A model generated the notes under the pieces. It did not search any database. It was not told the DNA's origin and saw only the letters and a program-made list of their open reading frames with translations. This document shows, piece by piece, positions 1-6,420 of a DNA stretch of 11,887 nt (its first letter is position 1; each line of letters starts with the position of its first letter). A program made the translations under genes and the position numbers. The stretch lies in assembly GCF_905207935.1 (NCBI RefSeq), contig NZ_CAJLNI010000056.1, positions 1 through 11,887 on the forward strand, given 5' to 3'. The stretch comes from an uncultured Haemophilus sp. Lineage in GTDB: Bacteria; Pseudomonadota; Gammaproteobacteria; Enterobacterales; Pasteurellaceae.

Positions 1-296
1 TTGAAAAACAACCTATCGCGCATAATGACTATCTCTACAATTTCCTTTCTATGGCGCTTTGTGGTCTTTGCTTTGCATTAGGCGGCGGTTGCCCTGGTAA
101 GCAATTAGTTAATATTGGTGAGGGGAATAATGACTCTGCGTTATTTGTGCTCGGTATGCTACTTGGCGCAGCTGCAGCACATAACTTTGGTTTCGCAGCT
201 GCCCCTACTGGCGTTCCAATCTTTACGCCTTATGTTTTAATTGCCGGCTTTGTAGTTTGCTTGTATATCGCATTAACCAATAAATCAGAAGCTTAA
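1..296 (+). CDS. yedE: YedE/YeeE-family membrane transporter, C-terminal part (5' end outside window)
   Basis: The reading frame is open from the left edge (first full codon at base 3) to TAA at 294-296, so the gene begins outside the window and the ATG at 51 is internal. The visible 97 or so residues are hydrophobic and carry a CGLC pair, the GGGCPGKQLV segment, then GEGNNDSALFVLGM and GAAAAHNFGFA. This pattern belongs to the YeeE/YedE (DUF395) family of inner-membrane proteins. In that family, conserved cysteines lie in the transport path of thiosulfate transporters, and the YedE branch is linked to selenium metabolism. I infer a sulfur- or selenium-compound importer; the fragment alone cannot separate the two, although the GEGN..SA..VLGM..GAA.AHNFG string looks most like the selenium-associated YedE branch. 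Two membrane segments are evident, one around GMLLGAAAAHNFG and one at the C-terminus (YVLIAGFVVCLYIAL). A strong hairpin terminator follows 18 bases after the stop. Confidence 0.8.
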   Translation, partial: EKQPIAHNDYLYNFLSMALCGLCFALGGGCPGKQLVNIGEGNNDSALFVLGMLLGAAAAHNFGFAAAPTGVPIFTPYVLIAGFVVCLYIALTNKSEA

Positions 297-314
297 CATC
301 CATTCAGAATAAAC

Positions 315-345
315 AAAAAGGAAGTCAATTATGACTTCCTTTTTT
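315..345. terminator. Rho-independent terminator after the yedE-like gene, probably bidirectional
   Basis: A perfect 13-bp inverted repeat (315-327 with 332-344, core GGAAGTCA/TGACTTCC) has a 4-base loop. Its outer arms are A5 and T5, so each strand ends in a U run. It ends the + strand transporter and can also back up ilvH termination on the - strand. Confidence 0.85.
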
Positions 346-353
346 CGTTTTTA

Positions 354-381
354 AAAGTGCGGTCATTTTTAATCGCACTTT
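354..381 (-). terminator. Uptake-signal hairpin downstream of ilvH
   Basis: AAAGTGCG at 354-361 pairs with CGCACTTT at 374-381 around a 12-base loop. The left arm is an exact uptake signal (355-363); the right arm is one base off the core. On the - strand, T4 follows the stem, so this is a modest terminator for ilvIH, which stops at 390. The stronger hairpin at 315-345 lies just beyond it. Confidence 0.6.
355..363 (+). repeat. DNA uptake signal (USS core)
   Basis: Exact AAGTGCGGT with an AT-rich downstream tract, intergenic; forms one arm of the hairpin after ilvH. Confidence 0.9.
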
Positions 382-389
382 CCACATCA

Positions 390-881
390 TTAGAGAATAT
401 TTTTCTCGCCACGAGAAAGACTGATTAACCCTGAACGAACAATCTCAAGTAATGTGCTTTCTTCTTTCAGCGCCTCAACAAAAGCATCTAATTTGTCTTT
501 TGTACCTGTTAACTGAATGGTATAAGATTTTGTTGTCACATCCACAATCTGACCACGGAAGATGTCGGCTAAACGTTTTAATTCATCACGCGATGAACCC
601 GTTGCACGGACTTTCACTAATAACACTTCACGCTCTACGTGCTCATGTTCACTCAAATTGATGACTTTAAACACATCCACTAATTTGTGAAGTTGCTTTT
701 CAATTTGCTCAAGCACTTGCTCATCCCCTACCGCTTCAATCGTCATACGAGAAAGCGTTGGGTCGTCCGTAGGTGCCACAGTTAAGCTTTCAATGTTAAA
801 TGCACGTTGGGAAAACAAGCCGACCACTCGAGATAATGCACCGGATTCATTTTCTAATAAAACAGATAAAATTCTACGCAT
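390..881 (-). CDS. ilvH: Acetohydroxyacid synthase III small (regulatory) subunit
   Basis: IlvH activates the IlvI catalytic subunit and gives the enzyme feedback inhibition by valine, in the common valine, leucine and isoleucine pathway in the cytosol. The 163 residues equal the E. coli length, and the N-terminus (MRRILSVLLENESGALSRVV) is nearly identical to it. An ACT domain spans about residues 2-78, with a C-terminal regulatory domain after about residue 85. Asn11, Gly14 and Asn29, at positions known to form the valine site in E. coli IlvH, are all present, so valine sensitivity is probably kept. The start codon shares one base (881) with the ilvI stop, and a GAGGAG ribosome site lies inside the ilvI 3' end, which points to translational coupling and balanced subunit synthesis. 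I am confident of the identity. Confidence 0.97.
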   Translation of the reverse strand: MRRILSVLLENESGALSRVVGLFSQRAFNIESLTVAPTDDPTLSRMTIEAVGDEQVLEQIEKQLHKLVDVFKVINLSEHEHVEREVLLVKVRATGSSRDELKRLADIFRGQIVDVTTKSYTIQLTGTKDKLDAFVEALKEESTLLEIVRSGLISLSRGEKNIL

Positions 882-2605
882 TATTCTTTCTCCTCTTGTG
901 GTTTGCTTAAAATCATCTCATTCATCGCCCCGCCGCGAACTTGCATTGGGTAAACGTGTTCGGTTTCATCAACGTTAATATCAACAAAGACCAATTTATT
1001 TTTAATACTGAAGGCTTCTTGTAATTTGCTTTCTAATTCATCTGGTGTCGAAATTTGAATTCCCACATGACCATAAGATTCGGCCAACTTCACGAAATCC
1101 GGTAAAGAATTCATATAAGTTTGAGAATGGCGGCCAGAGTAAATCAAATCCTGCCATTGTTTTACCATGCCTAAGAAGTGGTTGTTCAAACAAATTACCA
1201 CAACAGGAATACCATATTGCGTTGCTGTTGAAAGCTCTTGGATATTCATTTGAATACTGCCATCACCCGTTACACAAACCACGGTTGCTTCAGGATGCGC
1301 AAGTTTTACCCCTAATGCAGCCGGTAAACCGAAGCCCATCGTACCTGCACCACCTGAATTGATCCAACGGCGTGGTAAATCAAACGGATAATGTAATGCG
1401 GCAAACATTTGGTGTTGACCTACATCCGATGCCACATACGCTTGGCCTTTTGTAATACGATATACGGCTTCCATCACTTGCTGCGGTTTAATTACGCCTG
1501 AAGTGCGGTCGAAATCCAAGCATTTTTTCGCTTTCCATTCATCAATTTGTTTCCACCAATCTTCTAATTGGTTTTGAGGACGTGAACCAATTTCTTCACC
1601 TAATAAGCTTAAGAACTCATCCAATACATTTTTCGCGTTACCTACAATTGGAATCGCAACAGGGACGTTTTTAGAAATAGAGGTTGGGTCAATATCAATC
1701 TGAATCACTTTTGCATTCGGGCAATATTTATCTAGGTTGTTAGTGGTACGGTCATCAAAACGAACACCAACACCAAGGATTAAATCACTTTCATGCATGG
1801 CTGTATTGGCTTCGTAAGTCCCGTGCATCCCAAGCATACCTAAGAATTGTTTGTCAGTACTTGGATACACACCTAAGCCCATTAATGATGAGGTAACCGG
1901 TAAATTTAAACGTTGTGCAAATTGTGTTAATTCTTCATGACAGCCTGCAGCAACTGCACCACCACCGACGAATAAAACCGGTTTTTTAGCCACTAATAAT
2001 GCTTTTAACGCTTTCTTAATTTGACCTTTGTGACCATTTACCGTTGGATTATAAGAACGAAGCTCAACAGATTTTGGATATTCGTAAGGATATTTTAAAG
2101 TTGGGTTTACGGTATCTTTTGGAATATCTACGACAACGGGACCTGGACGGCCTGTTGAAGCAATATAAAAGGCTTTTTTCAAGATACCTGGAATGTCTTC
2201 TGCTTTTTTAACAATAAAGCTGTGTTTAACCACTGGGCGAGAAATCCCCACCATATCACATTCTTGGAACGCATCACGACCGATTAAGCTACTCATTACC
2301 TGACCTGAAATGATCACCATTGGTACCGAATCAGTATAAGCAGTCAAAATACCCGTAATCGCATTGGTCGCACCTGGTCCTGATGTTACTAACACGCAAC
2401 CTACTTTACCTGTCGCACGCGCATAACCATCCGCCATATGCACCGCAGCCTGTTCATGACGGACTAAAATATGTTCAATCCCACCAAGAGTATGGATTGC
2501 ATCATAAATATCCAATACGGCACCGCCCGGATAACCAAATAAATACTCAACGCCTTCGTCACGCAAAGACTGAACCACCATTTCCGCACCGGATAATTTC
2601 TTCAT
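881..2605 (-). CDS. ilvI: Acetohydroxyacid synthase III large (catalytic) subunit
   Basis: IlvI condenses pyruvate with a second pyruvate or with 2-ketobutyrate, giving acetolactate or acetohydroxybutyrate, the first shared step of branched-chain amino acid synthesis. The 574 residues match the E. coli length. Visible features are the catalytic Glu51 in RHEQAAVHMADGYARATG, the FAD-contacting central domain (about 190-350) and the thiamine-diphosphate motif running from GDG at 447-449 to NN at 474-475. MVKQW at 480-484 carries the tryptophan that favours 2-ketobutyrate as acceptor in this family. The start at 2605 has an AGGAG ribosome site at 2612-2616. An uptake signal at 1501-1509 falls in the DRTSG segment (366-370), at the junction with the third domain. 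ilvH follows with a one-base overlap. Transcription probably starts near 2660, and a CRP-like site lies further upstream. Confidence 0.97.
   Translation of the reverse strand: MKKLSGAEMVVQSLRDEGVEYLFGYPGGAVLDIYDAIHTLGGIEHILVRHEQAAVHMADGYARATGKVGCVLVTSGPGATNAITGILTAYTDSVPMVIISGQVMSSLIGRDAFQECDMVGISRPVVKHSFIVKKAEDIPGILKKAFYIASTGRPGPVVVDIPKDTVNPTLKYPYEYPKSVELRSYNPTVNGHKGQIKKALKALLVAKKPVLFVGGGAVAAGCHEELTQFAQRLNLPVTSSLMGLGVYPSTDKQFLGMLGMHGTYEANTAMHESDLILGVGVRFDDRTTNNLDKYCPNAKVIQIDIDPTSISKNVPVAIPIVGNAKNVLDEFLSLLGEEIGSRPQNQLEDWWKQIDEWKAKKCLDFDRTSGVIKPQQVMEAVYRITKGQAYVASDVGQHQMFAALHYPFDLPRRWINSGGAGTMGFGLPAALGVKLAHPEATVVCVTGDGSIQMNIQELSTATQYGIPVVVICLNNHFLGMVKQWQDLIYSGRHSQTYMNSLPDFVKLAESYGHVGIQISTPDELESKLQEAFSIKNKLVFVDINVDETEHVYPMQVRGGAMNEMILSKPQEEKE
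1501..1509 (+). repeat. DNA uptake signal (USS core) in ilvI
   Basis: Exact AAGTGCGGT. On the ilvI strand it encodes part of DRTS at residues 366-369, at a domain junction. Confidence 0.9.
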
Positions 2606-2623
2606 ATTTTACTCCTAAAACTG

Positions 2624-2632
2624 ACCGCACTT
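2624..2632 (-). repeat. DNA uptake signal (USS core) in the ilvI leader
   Basis: Exact core on the - strand. Its downstream T tract runs straight into the AGGAG ribosome site of ilvI (2612-2616). Confidence 0.9.
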
Positions 2633-2667
2633 TTATTACTACGATTCGTTGTTAAAACAATAGAACC

Positions 2668-2695
2668 ATCATACCGAAAGAAAACAACTTGTCTA
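2668..2695 (-). promoter_or_regulatory. Candidate ilvI promoter
   Basis: On the - strand TAGACA (2690-2695, one mismatch to TTGACA) is followed after 16 bases by TATGAT (2668-2673, one mismatch to TATAAT). Transcription would start near 2660, giving a leader of about 55 bases before the ilvI ATG. Confidence 0.6.
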
Positions 2696-2851
2696 GCATT
2701 GCAAAAGTCTAAAAAAACAAATTTAAAAGCATTAAAATCTAAAAAAATCAAAAAATAAAGTTTTTAATAAAGATTAAAACTAAAAAACATAGATAATTGC
2801 ATTTTTATATAGAGTTTTATAAAAATAAAAAAATTTTATTCTTTTATTCAG

Positions 2852-2873
2852 AAATTTGAACTAGATCACATTT
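2852..2873 (-). promoter_or_regulatory. Near-consensus CRP-like binding site upstream of ilvIH
   Basis: On the - strand the core reads TGTGA-TCTAGT-TCAAA with AAA and TTT flanks. It agrees with the symmetrical 22-base CRP consensus at 20 positions. The centre (about 2862.5) is some 200 bases upstream of the main ilvI promoter but only 63 or so upstream of a start implied by a TATATA box at 2806-2811, a workable distance for class I CRP activation. Binding and target are inferred. It has the TGTGA half-site of ordinary CRP sites, not the TGCGA of competence (Sxy-dependent) sites. Confidence 0.5.
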
Positions 2874-2925
2874 TAAATGTTGTTTTCTCTTATGAGTGGA
2901 GGGAAAAGAATCGATGACAAGAAAA

Positions 2926-2955
2926 AACCGCACTTGGAAGCCCAAAAGTGCGGTT
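2926..2955 (-). terminator. fabB terminator made of two inverted uptake signals
   Basis: AACCGCACTT (2926-2935) and AAGTGCGGTT (2946-2955) form a 10-bp stem. A TTGG/CCAA pairing in the loop can extend it with a small bulge. Read on the - strand, the stem ends in a six-T run, 20 bases after the fabB stop. Both arms are exact uptake-signal cores. Confidence 0.85.
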
Positions 2956-2975
2956 AGATTTTAAGCGATTTTTAA

Positions 2976-4196
2976 TTAGCCGTTATAGCGTTTAAACACT
3001 AAAGTCGCGTTTGTACCACCGAAACCAAAGCTGTTTGACATTACAGTTTGTAAGCCTGCATTTTCTTTTGTTTCAGTCACAATATTGCAGCCTTCTGCCG
3101 CTTCGTCTAATGTTTCGATATTAATGCTTGGTGCAATGAAGTCATTGTGTAACATTAATAAGGTATAGATTGCTTCGTGTGCACCTGCTGCACCTAAAGA
3201 GTGACCGGTCATTGATTTAGTTGAAGAAATCGCAGGGATTTTGTCACCAAATACATTTTTGATTGCACCTAATTCTTTCACATCACCAACTGGTGTTGAT
3301 GTACCGTGTACGTTGATGTAATCAATTGGAGTATCTACCGTTGCCATTGCTTGTTTCATACAACGCTCTGCACCTTCACCACTTGGTGCTACCATGTCGT
3401 AACCATCAGAAGTTGCACCATAACCCACGATTTCTGCGTAGATTTTTGCGCCACGTGCTAATGCGTGTTCTAATTCTTCAACCACTACAACAGCACCACC
3501 ACCTGCGATAACAAAACCATCACGGTTTGCATCGTAAGCACGAGAAGCTTTTTCTGGGGTATCATTGTATTTAGTTGAAACCGCACCCATTGCATCGAAT
3601 TCAGTTGCACATTCCCAAGATAATTCTTCCGCACCACCAGCGAAAACCACATCTTGTTTACCTAATTGGATTAATTCAACTGCGTGCCCGATACAGTGTG
3701 CAGACGTTGCACAAGCAGAGCTGATTGAGTAGCTCACACCACGGATTTTGTAAGGGGTTGCTAAACAAGCTGACACACTTGATGCCATCGTTTTAGTTAC
3801 CGCATAAGGACCAATCGCTTTCACACCGCGTGGACCACGCACTGCATCACAAGCCACTAATTGGTTATGTGCTGAACCAGTACCTGCACCGATTACAAGA
3901 CCTGTACGGTCATTTGAAACTTGATCTTCTGTTAAACCTGAATCTTCAATCGCTTCACGCATAGAAAGGTATGCATAAGCTGCCGCATCACCCATAAAAC
4001 GATACACTTTACGATCGATATGCTCGCTTGGATCAAGTTTGATTGTGCCGGCAACATGGCTACGCATTTTCATTTCAATAAACTCAGGCACGACTTCAAT
4101 ACCAGATTTACCTGCTTTTAATGAAGCCAAAACTTCTTCTTTGTTGTTACCGATACTTGAAATAATACCAAAACCAGTAATTACAGCTCTTTTCAT
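2976..4196 (-). CDS. fabB: 3-oxoacyl-[acyl-carrier-protein] synthase I
   Basis: FabB (KAS I) elongates acyl-ACP chains with malonyl-ACP in type II fatty acid synthesis and is the condensing enzyme needed for unsaturated fatty acids, acting after FabA on cis-3-decenoyl-ACP. The 406 residues equal the E. coli length. The catalytic Cys162 sits in SSACATSAHCIG, His297 in NVHGTSTPVGD, and Lys327/His332 in STKSMTGHSLGAAGAHEAIY; the GFGGTNA oxyanion loop is at 391-397. This Cys-His-His layout and the overall match to FabB distinguish it from FabF. AAGGA upstream of the ATG supports the start. It stands alone, divergent from mnmC, and ends at an uptake-signal terminator. A FadR-like operator lies about 105 bases upstream of the start, so positive control by FadR, as known for E. 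coli fabB, is likely. Confidence 0.97.
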   Translation of the reverse strand: MKRAVITGFGIISSIGNNKEEVLASLKAGKSGIEVVPEFIEMKMRSHVAGTIKLDPSEHIDRKVYRFMGDAAAYAYLSMREAIEDSGLTEDQVSNDRTGLVIGAGTGSAHNQLVACDAVRGPRGVKAIGPYAVTKTMASSVSACLATPYKIRGVSYSISSACATSAHCIGHAVELIQLGKQDVVFAGGAEELSWECATEFDAMGAVSTKYNDTPEKASRAYDANRDGFVIAGGGAVVVVEELEHALARGAKIYAEIVGYGATSDGYDMVAPSGEGAERCMKQAMATVDTPIDYINVHGTSTPVGDVKELGAIKNVFGDKIPAISSTKSMTGHSLGAAGAHEAIYTLLMLHNDFIAPSINIETLDEAAEGCNIVTETKENAGLQTVMSNSFGFGGTNATLVFKRYNG

Positions 4197-4275
4197 TCTT
4201 TATTCCTTATGAGTTAGGGGAAATTTAATTCAACTTACAGTTGTTAGCTGAACGCAATTTACTATGAAATGAAAA

Positions 4276-4289
4276 TATTGCAAGCAATA
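4276..4289. promoter_or_regulatory. 14-base hyphenated palindrome in the fabB promoter region
   Basis: TATTGC-AA-GCAATA is a perfect 6+6 inverted repeat just downstream (in the fabB direction) of the FadR-like site, about where the -35 element of fabB would lie (TTGCTT on the - strand). It could be an operator for an unknown regulator or chance in AT-rich DNA. Confidence 0.25.
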
Positions 4290-4292
4290 ATT

Positions 4293-4309
4293 CATTTGTT
4301 CGACCAGTT
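4293..4309 (-). promoter_or_regulatory. FadR-like operator upstream of fabB
   Basis: The - strand reads AACTGGTCGAACAAATG. The left half-site AACTGGTC is perfect against the FadR consensus AACTGGTCNGACCAGTT, with 12 of the 16 informative positions matching overall. A weak -10 (CATAGT, 4261-4266) would put the start near 4254 and this site around -47, close to where FadR activates fabB in E. coli. FadR homologs are known in Haemophilus; binding here is inferred. Confidence 0.5.
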
Positions 4310-4314
4310 AAGTT

Positions 4315-4347
4315 TTAACCGACTCAAAATTTCCGTGCTATTATAAA
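4315..4347 (+). promoter_or_regulatory. Candidate mnmC promoter
   Basis: TTAACC (4315-4320) and TATTAT (4339-4344) are 18 bases apart, with an overlapping TATAAA at 4342-4347. This leaves a leader of about 30 bases, with AAGGG before the mnmC ATG. The -35 is weak. Confidence 0.4.
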
Positions 4348-4378
4348 AGAATTTGATAAGGCAAAAAAGGGCTAACAC

Positions 4379-6388
4379 ATGTTCACCATTCAGCACGCAA
4401 AAATTTATTTTAACCAAGAAAATACGCCTGTTTCGGATAAATTCGATGACGTATATTTTTCTAATCAAGATGGTTTAGCGGAAACCCACTATGTGTTTTT
4501 AGAAGGTAATCAGTTGTGGGAACGTTGGGTTAATTATCAAGAAGCCCACTTTGTTATTGCTGAAACGGGATTTGGCACAGGATTAAATTTCTTTGCGGTG
4601 ACCACGCTATTCCGTGAATTTCGTCAAAAATACCCTGATTCGCCTTTAAAACGCCTTTATTTTATCTCTTTCGAAAAATACCCTTTGCCACTTGATGCAT
4701 TACAACAAGCCCATTTAGCCTATCCGCAATTTTCTCGTCTTGCTCAGCATTTACAACAACATTGGCTTAATCCTATTCAAGGTTGCTATCGTTTTCATTT
4801 TGATGAAACCACGTTAGATCTTTGGTTTGGTGATGTGGCTGAAAATCTGCCACAACTTGGCGATTATATGAATGATAAAATTGATGCGTGGTTTTTAGAT
4901 GGTTTTGCACCAAGTAAAAACCCCGACATGTGGAATGAGCAGCTTTATCAGCAAATGTTTCGTTTTACCAAGCCACAAGGCACCTTTGCGACCTTTACTG
5001 CGGCAAGTGCGGTCAGAAAAGGCCTAGAAAATACAGGCTTTAATATTAAGAAACGCAAAGGCTTTGGTAAAAAACGGGAATGTCTTTCTGGTCAAAAAAC
5101 GCAGGAAAAACCAACCGCACTTTCTACGCCCTGGTTTCATAGTCAGTCAGCCAATCTAAACAAGCAAGATATTGCCATTATTGGTGGTGGAATTGCTTCG
5201 CTTTGTACAGCCATTTCATTGGTTAAACGCGGAGCAAAAATCACAATTTATTGCGAAGATGAGCAAACTGCCCTCAATGCATCCGGCAATAAACAAGGGG
5301 CTTTTTATCCGCAACTGAGCGATGATAACGATCGCAATATTCGTTTTTATATTCATGCTTTCGCCTATGGTCATCAATTTCTACAATGGGCAATTCAACA
5401 ACAAATCGAATTTGAACATGAGTTCTGTGGTGTCGCACTTTGTGCTTACAATGAGAAAGCTGAAAGTAAATTAAATAAAATCGCTGAGCTGAGTTTGCCT
5501 TCTGATTTATATCAGTCACTAAACCAAACTGAATTAAGCGAAAAAGTAGGTTTACCGCTACCTTTTGGTGGCGGTTTTATTCCTCAAGGTGCTTGGCTTG
5601 CACCACGTCAGTTAGTTCAGCATGCTTTTGCCTTTTTAGAAAAACAAGGTGTCCAGATTAAAACATCACAAAAAGTAACCGCACTTTCTCAAACAGAAAA
5701 TGGTTGGCAAATCACCACAGCTGAAAATGAAACTTTCTGCCATGAAGTGGTTGTTTTAGCAAACGGACATAAACTCACTGAGTTTGAACAAACACAAAAA
5801 CTGCCACTCTATCCTGTTCGCGGACAAGTGAGCGAAATTCCGACATCGGAAAACTTACTTAAACTCAAAACCGTGTTGTGCTATGACGGCTATCTTACGC
5901 CAGTCGATCAAGCGAAAGCCAGTCATTGTATTGGCGCAAGTCATGTTCGTGATAATGCGACTCGTGAATTTAGCCTAACCGAACAACAAGAAAACCAACA
6001 AAAAATTCAGCAAAATATCCCTGAAGATTGGACAAAAGAAGTAGATACATCAGGTAATATTGCTCGAATCGGTGTGCGTTGTTCGGTACGTGATCTCACC
6101 CCAATGATAGGGGCTGTTCCGCATTTTTCAGCTCAGCAAACACAATATCAGAATTTATTTAATTTGCGCCGCCGTAAACAGCCAATAGAACAAGCCGAAA
6201 ACTACCCTAATCTCTATTTAATCGGCGCATTAGGCTCACGAGGATTAACCTCTGCACCGTTGTTAGGGGAAACACTAGCTTCCTTAATTTATGGCGAACC
6301 CTTACCAATGAGTGAAGATTTGATTCATAACTTAATGCCAAACCGCAGTTGGGTCAGACGCTGGTTGAAAGGGGCGGAGGTGAAATAA
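4379..6388 (+). CDS. mnmC: Bifunctional tRNA (mnm5s2U34) methyltransferase / FAD-dependent cmnm5s2U34 oxidoreductase
   Basis: MnmC completes the mnm5s2U modification at wobble position 34 of certain tRNAs: the C-terminal oxidase removes the carboxymethyl group and the N-terminal methylase adds a methyl from S-adenosylmethionine. The 669 residues match the family length. The methylase (about 1-240) shows the SAM-binding ETGFGTGLNFF (62-72) and the LDGFAPSKNPDMW active-site segment (173-185, Asp174). A linker (about 242-262) leads to the oxidase, whose FAD Rossmann motif is IIGGGIAS (267-274). GALGSRGLTSAPLLGE near the C-terminus is typical of the DAO fold. AAGGG precedes the ATG by 7 bases. 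Three exact uptake signals lie in the gene (5005, 5114, 5678), one of them in the linker. It is divergent from fabB, with which it shares only the intergenic region. Confidence 0.97.
   Translation: MFTIQHAKIYFNQENTPVSDKFDDVYFSNQDGLAETHYVFLEGNQLWERWVNYQEAHFVIAETGFGTGLNFFAVTTLFREFRQKYPDSPLKRLYFISFEKYPLPLDALQQAHLAYPQFSRLAQHLQQHWLNPIQGCYRFHFDETTLDLWFGDVAENLPQLGDYMNDKIDAWFLDGFAPSKNPDMWNEQLYQQMFRFTKPQGTFATFTAASAVRKGLENTGFNIKKRKGFGKKRECLSGQKTQEKPTALSTPWFHSQSANLNKQDIAIIGGGIASLCTAISLVKRGAKITIYCEDEQTALNASGNKQGAFYPQLSDDNDRNIRFYIHAFAYGHQFLQWAIQQQIEFEHEFCGVALCAYNEKAESKLNKIAELSLPSDLYQSLNQTELSEKVGLPLPFGGGFIPQGAWLAPRQLVQHAFAFLEKQGVQIKTSQKVTALSQTENGWQITTAENETFCHEVVVLANGHKLTEFEQTQKLPLYPVRGQVSEIPTSENLLKLKTVLCYDGYLTPVDQAKASHCIGASHVRDNATREFSLTEQQENQQKIQQNIPEDWTKEVDTSGNIARIGVRCSVRDLTPMIGAVPHFSAQQTQYQNLFNLRRRKQPIEQAENYPNLYLIGALGSRGLTSAPLLGETLASLIYGEPLPMSEDLIHNLMPNRSWVRRWLKGAEVK
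5005..5013 (+). repeat. DNA uptake signal (USS core) in mnmC
   Basis: Exact AAGTGCGGT, encoding SAV near residues 210-212, with an inverted partner 100 bases downstream. Confidence 0.9.
5114..5122 (-). repeat. DNA uptake signal (USS core) in mnmC linker
   Basis: Exact core on the - strand with a T-rich tract. The mnmC reading is PTALS at about residues 245-249, in the methylase-oxidase linker. Confidence 0.9.
5678..5686 (-). repeat. DNA uptake signal (USS core) in mnmC
   Basis: Exact core on the - strand with a T-rich tract. The mnmC reading is VTALS near residues 433-437. Confidence 0.9.
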
Positions 6389-6419
6389 AAAAGTGCGGTT
6401 AAAATCAACCGCACTTTTT
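6388..6419. terminator. Bidirectional terminator of paired uptake signals between convergent genes
   Basis: A 13-bp perfect stem (6388-6400 with 6407-6419, core AAGTGCGGTT/AACCGCACTT) has a 6-base loop. It begins on the last base of the mnmC stop and ends one base before the stop of the Sel1-repeat gene. The A5/T5 outer arms supply a U run in both directions. Confidence 0.9.
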
Positions 6420-6420
6420 C

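Larger units (their letters stand above)
2606..2925 (-). promoter_or_regulatory. AT-rich upstream region of ilvIH (gene-free)
   Basis: No convincing gene lies in this stretch on either strand. It holds the ilvI ribosome site, an uptake signal in the leader, a sigma70-type promoter and, farther out, about 150 bases of A and T tracts (roughly 2700-2850) of the kind that bend DNA. In E. coli the equivalent region of ilvIH binds Lrp at several sites. I infer a similar architecture but cannot point to a definite Lrp box. Two micro-ORFs on the - strand were judged not to be leader peptides. Confidence 0.55.

Noticed and set aside
452..661. Open frames on the + strand within ilvH and ilvI (also 793-978, 1045-1362 and 2383-2655)
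   Set aside because: They are antisense shadows of firmly identified genes, with low-complexity, histidine- and leucine-rich translations and no ribosome sites.
2652..2672. Micro-ORF on the - strand encoding MMVLLF, a possible valine/leucine leader peptide for ilvIH
   Set aside because: It overlaps the likely -10 box, has no ribosome site, and no attenuator hairpin with a U run lies between it and ilvI.
2763..2801. 12-codon - strand ORF (starting ATGCAATTATCT) in the ilvI leader
   Set aside because: It has no ribosome site and no run of regulatory codons for valine, leucine or isoleucine; chance in AT-rich DNA is the simpler reading.
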